From Desulfovibrio sp. (GTDB taxonomy: Bacteria > Desulfobacterota > Desulfovibrionia > Desulfovibrionales > Desulfovibrionaceae): a stretch of 10,489 bases of DNA. The notes under the pieces were generated by a model. The model was given only the letters and a program-made list of their open reading frames with translations, was not told the origin of the DNA and searched no databases. The translations under genes and the position numbers were made by a program. Each line of letters starts with the position of its first letter. Position 1 is the stretch's first letter. The DNA lies in NCBI GenBank assembly GCA_031282465.1, contig JAITDR010000078.1:1-10489 (forward strand), written 5' to 3'. This document shows, in pieces, positions 6,191-10,489 of this stretch.

Positions 6191-7006
6191 ATGCTGCAAA
6201 CGGTCCGAAACGATGATACAGCCGGCGATCCACTGATCCTCGGCGGCGAACGCCTGGTCAGCCGTCTTTTTCTGGGCACGGGCAAACTGGGCCGCGAAGA
6301 ACTGATCCCGGACCTGCTCCGGGCCTCGGGCGCGCGCGTGATTACCGTGGCCCTGCGCCGCGTCGACCTGAGCCACAACTCAGACAACATTCTTGCCCAT
6401 ATTCCCGGAGACGCACGCCTCCTGCCCAATACTTCCGGGGCGCGTAATGCCGCGGAAGCCGTGCGCATAGCGCGTCTGGCCTCGGCCTGCGGCGCCGGCA
6501 ACTGGATAAAAATAGAAGTGATCAACGACCCCCGCAACCTGCTCCCCGACGGCTATGAAACGACCAAGGCCACAGAAACCCTCGCCTCGGAAGGCTTCAT
6601 CGTTCTGCCTTACATCAACCCCGACCTGTATGTGGCGCGCGATCTGCTCAATGCCGGGGCGGCCGCCGTCATGCCCCTGGGCGCGCCCATAGGCAGCAAC
6701 CGCGGTTTGCAGACGAAGGAAATGATACGCATACTCATTGAGGAAATCGACCTGCCGATTATCGTTGACGCGGGCATCGGCGCCCCTTCTCAAGCCTGTG
6801 AAGCCATGGAACTCGGCGCGGCCGCCTGCCTTGTGAACACGGCCGTGGCTACGGCCGCCGACCCCGTGGGCATGGCGGCAGCCTTCGGCCGGGCCGTCGC
6901 CGCCGGCCGTGCCGCCCGTTTGGCCGGACTCGGCAGAGTACTCGAACGAGGGAGTACGGCATCCTCGCCCGACGAGGGAACCCTGACCGGATTTTTGGAC
7001 GCATGA
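6191..7006 (+). CDS. thiG: Thiazole synthase ThiG
   Basis: This 271-residue (beta/alpha)8-barrel enzyme condenses 1-deoxy-D-xylulose 5-phosphate, dehydroglycine and sulfur from ThiS thiocarboxylate into the thiazole phosphate of thiamine. Visible landmarks are [11 protein letters not shown] at 24-34, VALRRVD at 53-59, [13 protein letters not shown] at 80-92, WIKIEVI at 105-111 (Lys107 matches the Schiff-base lysine of the family), [15 protein letters not shown] at 161-175 (phosphate-binding region), VDAGIG at 192-197 and [11 protein letters not shown] at 216-226. All expected active-site segments are present. The frame is open upstream to 5807, but the ATG at 6191 gives near-standard family length and has AGGGG about 9 bases upstream, so it is taken as the start. 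It lies between thiS and thiH in a thiazole operon. Confidence 0.95.
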   Translation: MLQTVRNDDTAGDPLILGGERLVSRLFLGTGKLGREELIPDLLRASGARVITVALRRVDLSHNSDNILAHIPGDARLLPNTSGARNAAEAVRIARLASACGAGNWIKIEVINDPRNLLPDGYETTKATETLASEGFIVLPYINPDLYVARDLLNAGAAAVMPLGAPIGSNRGLQTKEMIRILIEEIDLPIIVDAGIGAPSQACEAMELGAAACLVNTAVATAADPVGMAAAFGRAVAAGRAARLAGLGRVLERGSTASSPDEGTLTGFLDA

Positions 7007-7050
7007 TGCAATCTGCGACATATTCCCGCGACCCACATCGCGGGATTGCA
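7007..7050 (+). promoter_or_regulatory. Two-tier hairpin in the thiG-thiH gap
   Basis: TGCAAT (7007-7012, directly after the thiG stop) pairs with ATTGCA (7045-7050). Inside, CCCGCG (7025-7030) pairs with CGCGGG (7039-7044) around the loop ACCCACAT. The inner stem abuts the outer 3' arm, leaving a 12-base bulge on the 5' side, the same layout as the element at 6042-6094. It ends 16 bases before the thiH ribosome site and has no T-run. Confidence 0.4.
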
Positions 7051-7066
7051 ACAAGACCGTCGATCC

Positions 7067-7070
7067 GAGG
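7067..7070 (+). promoter_or_regulatory. Ribosome-binding site fixing the thiH start
   Basis: GAGG lies eight bases before the GTG at 7079. It supports GTG 7079 over the in-frame TTG at 7046, which falls at the 3' edge of the intergenic hairpin and has no such motif. Confidence 0.6.
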
Positions 7071-7078
7071 TTGACGCC

Positions 7079-8284
7079 GTGTGCAATGACGACGTTTACA
7101 GCCCCCTTGCGGACGGCTTTGTCCCCGCGCGCGCCGCTTGCGCCCGCCTGTTCGCGGAAAGCGTCTCCGCGGCCGGCCCGGGCGACGTGCGCCGCGCCCT
7201 CGACAAAGACACGCTGAACGAAAAAGATTTCGCCCTGCTCCTCTCCCCGGCGGCGAGCGACGAACTCGAAACCACAGCCCGGCGCGCACGGGACGAAACC
7301 ATGCGCCGCTTCGGCCGCGCCCGTCAGCTTTTCGCCCCCCTCTATCTCGCCAACTACTGCACCAACAGATGCGTCTACTGCGGCTTCCACGCCGGGTCGG
7401 GCCTCAAACGCAGGGCGCTGACGCCGGAAGAAATCGAGGCCGAAGCCGAGGCCCTGCACGTCACCGGGCTGCGCCGGGTGCTGGCCCTGACGGGCGATGC
7501 GCCGAGACGCACCGGCGCGGACTACATCGCCGCCGCCGTAGCCGTGCTGGCCCGGCGCTTCAGTTCCGTCGGCATAGAAGTGCCGTCCCAGAGCGTTGAA
7601 GACTACGCGCGCATCGCCCGCGCCGGGGCCGACGGCATGACCATGTTTCAGGAAACCTATGACCCTGAACTGTACGCCCGCCTGCACCCGACCGGCCCCA
7701 AACGCGACTTCGCCTACCGCCTGGACGCCCCGCAACGCGCCGCCTCCTCCGGAATGCGGAGCGTCAATCTCGGCGCCCTGCTCGGGTTGGGGGACTGGCG
7801 CAGCGACATTTTTATGACCGGCATGCACGCGCAGTTTCTGCAACGCAAATTCCCCGGTCTGGAAATCGGTTTTTCCCTGCCCCGCATCCGCCCTGCAGAA
7901 GCCGACAGCGCCTTCCGCCCCTCGCCCGTTTCCGACCGCGATTTCGTGCAGGCTCTGGTCGCCCTGCGCTGTTTCATGCCCCACGCCTGCATTACCCTGT
8001 CCACGCGGGAAAGCGCCTTTATGCGCGACAAACTCCTGCCTTTGGGCGTAACCAGACTTTCCGCCGGCGTCTGTACCGGTGTCGGCGGCTACGCCCGTCC
8101 GACGCCGAAAAACAACGTGCAGTTCGCAATAAGCGACGGCAGAAGCGTAGCCGAAATGGCCGCTGATCTGGAAAAGCTCGGATACCGGCCTGTGTTTTCC
8201 GACTGGCTCCTGCCCGGCGGAGGAGATCTCCCCTTGGCCGGTGCATTGCGCAACGCCCTGAGCGCGACGGGGACAGGCGCGTGA
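7079..8284 (+). CDS. thiH: 2-iminoacetate synthase (radical SAM tyrosine lyase) ThiH
   Basis: The 401-residue enzyme cleaves tyrosine with S-adenosylmethionine to give dehydroglycine (2-iminoacetate) and p-cresol, supplying ThiG in anaerobes. The radical-SAM cluster motif is YLANYCTNRCVYCGF, with Cys94, Cys98 and Cys101 (C-x3-C-x2-C). Family segments follow: LALTGD, IEVPSQSVEDYARI, MFQETYDPELY, KRDFAYRLDAPQRA, NLGALLGLGDWRSD, FSLPRIRPA, LSAGVCTGVGGY and the C-terminal QFAISDGRSVAEMAADLEKLGY. It is slightly longer than the usual ~370 residues because of an N-terminal extension. The related hydrogenase maturase HydG is less likely, since the protein ends about 45 residues after QFAISD without HydG's extra cysteine-rich C-terminal domain. 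One departure is VCTGVGGY where SSTNPGGY-like sequence is usual. The TGA stop overlaps the GTG of the next gene by four bases. Confidence 0.93.
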   Translation: MCNDDVYSPLADGFVPARAACARLFAESVSAAGPGDVRRALDKDTLNEKDFALLLSPAASDELETTARRARDETMRRFGRARQLFAPLYLANYCTNRCVYCGFHAGSGLKRRALTPEEIEAEAEALHVTGLRRVLALTGDAPRRTGADYIAAAVAVLARRFSSVGIEVPSQSVEDYARIARAGADGMTMFQETYDPELYARLHPTGPKRDFAYRLDAPQRAASSGMRSVNLGALLGLGDWRSDIFMTGMHAQFLQRKFPGLEIGFSLPRIRPAEADSAFRPSPVSDRDFVQALVALRCFMPHACITLSTRESAFMRDKLLPLGVTRLSAGVCTGVGGYARPTPKNNVQFAISDGRSVAEMAADLEKLGYRPVFSDWLLPGGGDLPLAGALRNALSATGTGA

Positions 8285-9252
8285 CGACGGCACGCATCAG
8301 CCGCTGTCTGACGGCCTGCTGCAGGAAGAGGCCGGAGACGGCGGGCGGGCGGGCGTTGCCCGCGCGCTTTCGACGCCTGACGGCGGCGGCGCTTCTGTTC
8401 GCCCTGTATGCCGTGCCCGCAGCGGTACTGCCTCTCGCCCTGTCTGCCGCGCCGGCAGGCGCGGGAGCGGGGAACACAAACAGCGACCCCGGCCTCCCGC
8501 AAAATCCTCCGGCCCGCTCCGCGCAAAACCCGGCCGCGTCCGTTGCCGCGGACAAAGACTGGGCCGCGGAAACCTCCGGCCCTCGCGCGCCGGGCGAACT
8601 TCGCCTGAGCGGCTACACGATACGGCCTGCCGAAAACGGAGAAGCGAAAGCCCTGCAGACCGCTTGGAACCGCATCATGCGGGAACATAACCAAGAGCGC
8701 TTCTTCACACCGCACCCGAACTTCGACAAGCAACGCCTTGCGCAATGGCAAAAGCTCGCCGCCAAAATGCCCGGCCTGTCCGCCGAGGACGCCCTGCGCC
8801 ACGTCAACGGCTTTTTCAACGGCTGGCCGTCGAAAAAAGACACGAACACATACGGGAAGGAAGAACATTGGGCGACGCCGGAGGAATTTGTACGCAACAA
8901 CGGCGGAGACTGCGAAGACTATGCCGTCGTCAAGTACATGGCCCTGCGCAACTTCGGCGTGCCCGCGGAAAACATGTGGATGCTGCTGGTATACGACAGA
9001 GGCCGCAGCGCGTACCATGCCGTGCTGGCAGTCTATGCGGGCGACCGCCTGTTCATGCTCGACAACCTGAGCCGCCCTTCCTATCTGCTCATACCGGAAG
9101 CCGTTTTTCTGAAAACCTTTACCCCCCTTGTCGCCGTCAACGAAAACGGCATACTGCTTTGTACGCCGACGAACGCGGAAGGCAACGTCGAGGCCGGTGC
9201 GGACGGCAGGAAGGCGACCTCCGGCCGAGACCGTGCGGTACAGCGGCGGTAA
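8281..9252 (+). CDS. LapG-like bacterial transglutaminase-type cysteine peptidase (BTLCP, DUF920)
   Basis: The 323-residue protein starts at GTG within a GTGA overlap with thiH, with GGGG about 7 bases upstream. Basic N-terminal residues precede a hydrophobic Ala/Leu stretch at about 34-60 ending in AAPAGAGAG, read as a signal peptide or anchor, so a periplasmic location is expected. A Pro/Ala-rich linker to about residue 100 follows. The catalytic domain shows HWATPEEF (196-203), GGDCEDYAVVKYMA with Cys211, AYHAVLAV with His246, and FMLDNLSRPSYLL with Asp261: a complete Cys-His-Asp triad. The D-C-E-D context also matches the calcium-binding residues known in LapG. LapG enzymes release large adhesins from the outer membrane under control of the c-di-GMP receptor LapD. 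Neither a LapD nor an adhesin gene is visible, so the substrate is unknown. Family membership is sure; a LapG role is plausible only. Confidence 0.88.
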   Translation: MTTARISRCLTACCRKRPETAGGRALPARFRRLTAAALLFALYAVPAAVLPLALSAAPAGAGAGNTNSDPGLPQNPPARSAQNPAASVAADKDWAAETSGPRAPGELRLSGYTIRPAENGEAKALQTAWNRIMREHNQERFFTPHPNFDKQRLAQWQKLAAKMPGLSAEDALRHVNGFFNGWPSKKDTNTYGKEEHWATPEEFVRNNGGDCEDYAVVKYMALRNFGVPAENMWMLLVYDRGRSAYHAVLAVYAGDRLFMLDNLSRPSYLLIPEAVFLKTFTPLVAVNENGILLCTPTNAEGNVEAGADGRKATSGRDRAVQRR

Positions 9253-9273
9253 AGAAAATTTAGGGAGAATACC

Positions 9274-9732
9274 ATGCGCCGGATGCTTATCGTTGCGCTG
9301 TCGTCCATTCTGTACGCGTCCCCGGTCGAGGCCCTGCCGAACTTTTTCGGCGGACCGCAAAAGGTGACCGCCGTCAACGGCAGAATCACCGTGGACGTTT
9401 CCAAGCTGAAAACGACAAGTGCCGAACATTATCTGTACCGGGCGGGCGGCAACGCGGTACGCTTTTTTGTTGTGCGCGACGGACAGGACAAGGTGCGGGT
9501 CGCCGCCGACGCCTGCGAGGTGTGCCGGGACGAAGGCAAAGGCTATACGCTGAAAGACGGGGCCATGCTCTGCCTCAACTGCGGACGCCGCTTCCCGCTG
9601 CACCGCATAGGCATCCTGGTCGGAGGCTGCAATCCTCATCCCCTGAACTTCGCCGAAGACGGCTCTTCGGTCGTCCTGACCGTGCAGGAAGTGCTGTCCG
9701 CGGCGGAATATTTTCCCGAGAACCGGAAGTGA
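9274..9732 (+). CDS. Secreted DUF2318 cysteine-rich protein, iron-uptake-locus type
   Basis: The 152-residue protein has a signal peptide (MRRMLIVALSSILYASPVEA, probable cleavage near residue 20) and a compact periplasmic domain. That domain has five cysteines: C81-x2-C84 in ACEVC, C100-x2-C103 in LCLNCGRRF, and C119 in GGCNPHPL. This pattern is typical of DUF2318, annotated as Fe-S-containing and found next to FTR1/P19 and ABC permease genes in iron-acquisition loci such as that of Campylobacter jejuni. The cysteines suggest metal or cofactor binding, which is inferred. Many DUF2318 proteins carry a large N-terminal membrane part; here only the soluble domain is present. The ribosome site GGGAG is 7 bases before the ATG. 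The stop overlaps the next gene's GTG, tying the two together. Confidence 0.85.
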   Translation: MRRMLIVALSSILYASPVEALPNFFGGPQKVTAVNGRITVDVSKLKTTSAEHYLYRAGGNAVRFFVVRDGQDKVRVAADACEVCRDEGKGYTLKDGAMLCLNCGRRFPLHRIGILVGGCNPHPLNFAEDGSSVVLTVQEVLSAAEYFPENRK

Positions 9733-10489
9733 ACCTCCTGACTTTGCCGGCGCGCCACATCAAGGCCAAATGGATGCGCTCGCTCCTGCTTGCGGCGGTG
9801 TTCACGCTCGGGCTGGCTTCCATGTCCGGTCTGTACGAGGTTTCCACGCTGATTGCCGACAATTTTGAAAAAAAACTCATCAGCTACGGCGCCAACATCC
9901 TGATAACTCCCCGGTACGAAACCTTGAAAATAAGCTACGGCGGCTATTCGCTGGGTGACGTGAGCATGGGGGAAGAACCGATCAACCTCGGCACGGCGCT
10001 GCCCGCCGTGGATTCCGTGCCGTTGCGCGCCAACATTGCCGTCGTCGCCCCCAAGATGCTCGCCGTTGCGCGCATCGACGGCAGGGTGGCGGCCTTGGTC
10101 GGCGTGGACTGGGAACAGGAACTGCAACTGAAAGGCTATTGGGAAACGGACGGAGAGTTCCCCCGGGGCGACGATGCAACGGCTGTCCTTGTCGGCGCTG
10201 CAGCAGCAGAAAAACTGGGGTTGCGTACCGGGCAGACATTGCGCGTGGACGGCCGGGAGTTGCGCGTCGCCGGCATACTCAAACCCACGGGCAACGACGA
10301 CGACACCGTGCTCTTCGTCCCCCTGTCCCTGGCCCAGGAACTGGCCGGGAAACCGGGCCGGGCCTCCTTCCTTGAAGTAGCCGCCCTCTGCTCCGGGTGC
10401 CCCATTGAAGACATCACGGCCCAATTGCAGTCGGTCCTGCCGGGAAGCGAGGTGCGCGCGCTGGCCCAGGTCGCGGAAAGCCGCATGTA
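9729..10489 (+). CDS. ABC transporter permease (FtsX/MacB type), 5' part, iron-locus type
   Basis: A frame opening at GTG 9729 (GTGA overlap with the DUF2318 stop) stays open to the window end, giving 253 residues of an incomplete protein. MNLLTLPARHIKAKWMRS leads into a membrane helix at about 17-36. Then comes a long extracytoplasmic domain (MacB_PCD-like) with SYGANILITPRYE, a VDWEQELQLKGYW segment, VLVGAAAAEKLGLRTGQTL and LRVAGILKPTGNDDDTVLFVPL. This order is typical of MacB/LolE-like permeases that transmit force to periplasmic partners rather than forming a simple import pore. ALCSGCPIEDI holds Cys221 and Cys224 in the periplasmic domain, uncommon in generic MacB proteins. With DUF2318 upstream it resembles the permease of the p19-type iron locus. 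The C-terminal membrane helices and the ATPase gene lie outside the window. Confidence 0.85.
   Translation, partial: MNLLTLPARHIKAKWMRSLLLAAVFTLGLASMSGLYEVSTLIADNFEKKLISYGANILITPRYETLKISYGGYSLGDVSMGEEPINLGTALPAVDSVPLRANIAVVAPKMLAVARIDGRVAALVGVDWEQELQLKGYWETDGEFPRGDDATAVLVGAAAAEKLGLRTGQTLRVDGRELRVAGILKPTGNDDDTVLFVPLSLAQELAGKPGRASFLEVAALCSGCPIEDITAQLQSVLPGSEVRALAQVAESRM

Noticed and set aside
7079..8284. HydG (hydrogenase maturation) instead of ThiH
   Set aside because: Length and C-terminus fit ThiH, HydG's extra C-terminal cysteine domain is absent, and the gene follows thiS and thiG.
6380..8293. 637-codon open frame on the minus strand across thiG and thiH
   Set aside because: Lies antisense to two genes with clear family motifs. 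Its translation is Gly/Ala/Arg-rich with no recognisable domain, the usual mirror effect of GC-rich codon use.
8089..9639. 516-codon open frame on the minus strand across thiH, the peptidase and the DUF2318 gene
   Set aside because: Fully antisense to three well-supported genes, and its product resembles no protein family I know.

Overview
The window is GC-rich (roughly 60% or more by eye), densely coded DNA from what looks like a Gram-negative anaerobe, most plausibly a Desulfovibrio-like member of the Desulfobacterota. This placement is inferred. It rests on an outer-membrane efflux component, an oxygen-sensitive radical-SAM ThiH rather than the oxidase ThiO, a periplasmic LapG-like protease, and an iron-uptake type DUF2318/ABC-permease pair. 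No rRNA, tRNA, CRISPR array, insertion sequence or integrase was seen. Gene order and base composition give no strong sign of recent transfer.

Left part (1-2256, plus strand). The 3' end of a NodT/OprM-type outer-membrane efflux protein is followed by a good sigma70-like promoter (642-670) embedded in a perfect inverted repeat. This promoter leads a two-gene unit: a small single-pass membrane protein with a coiled coil and a disordered tail, then an NAD kinase whose ATG overlaps the upstream stop codon.

Middle (2257-5735). On the minus strand, convergent with nadK, lies a TPR plus GT41 (SPINDLY/OGT-like) glycosyltransferase. A 311-base divergent region separates it from a DHH/DHHA1 phosphoesterase on the plus strand. 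That region holds a second sigma70-like promoter (4617-4645) and a structured leader.

Right part (5829-10489, plus strand). Thiamine thiazole genes thiS, thiG and thiH come first. ThiH (dehydroglycine from tyrosine), ThiS (sulfur carrier) and ThiG (thiazole synthase) act together in one pathway. Each of the three thi genes is preceded by an inverted-repeat RNA-like element, and no TPP riboswitch consensus is visible. thiH overlaps by four bases a LapG-type transglutaminase-like cysteine peptidase. After 21 bases comes a secreted DUF2318 cysteine-rich protein, which in turn overlaps by four bases an ABC permease running off the end of the window. The last two resemble part of the p19/FTR1-type iron-acquisition locus.

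The most interesting points are the three structured elements before the thi genes, the run-on of the thi operon into periplasmic and iron genes, and the paired cysteine motifs in the DUF2318 protein and the adjacent permease. I found no clearly unprecedented multi-gene system.
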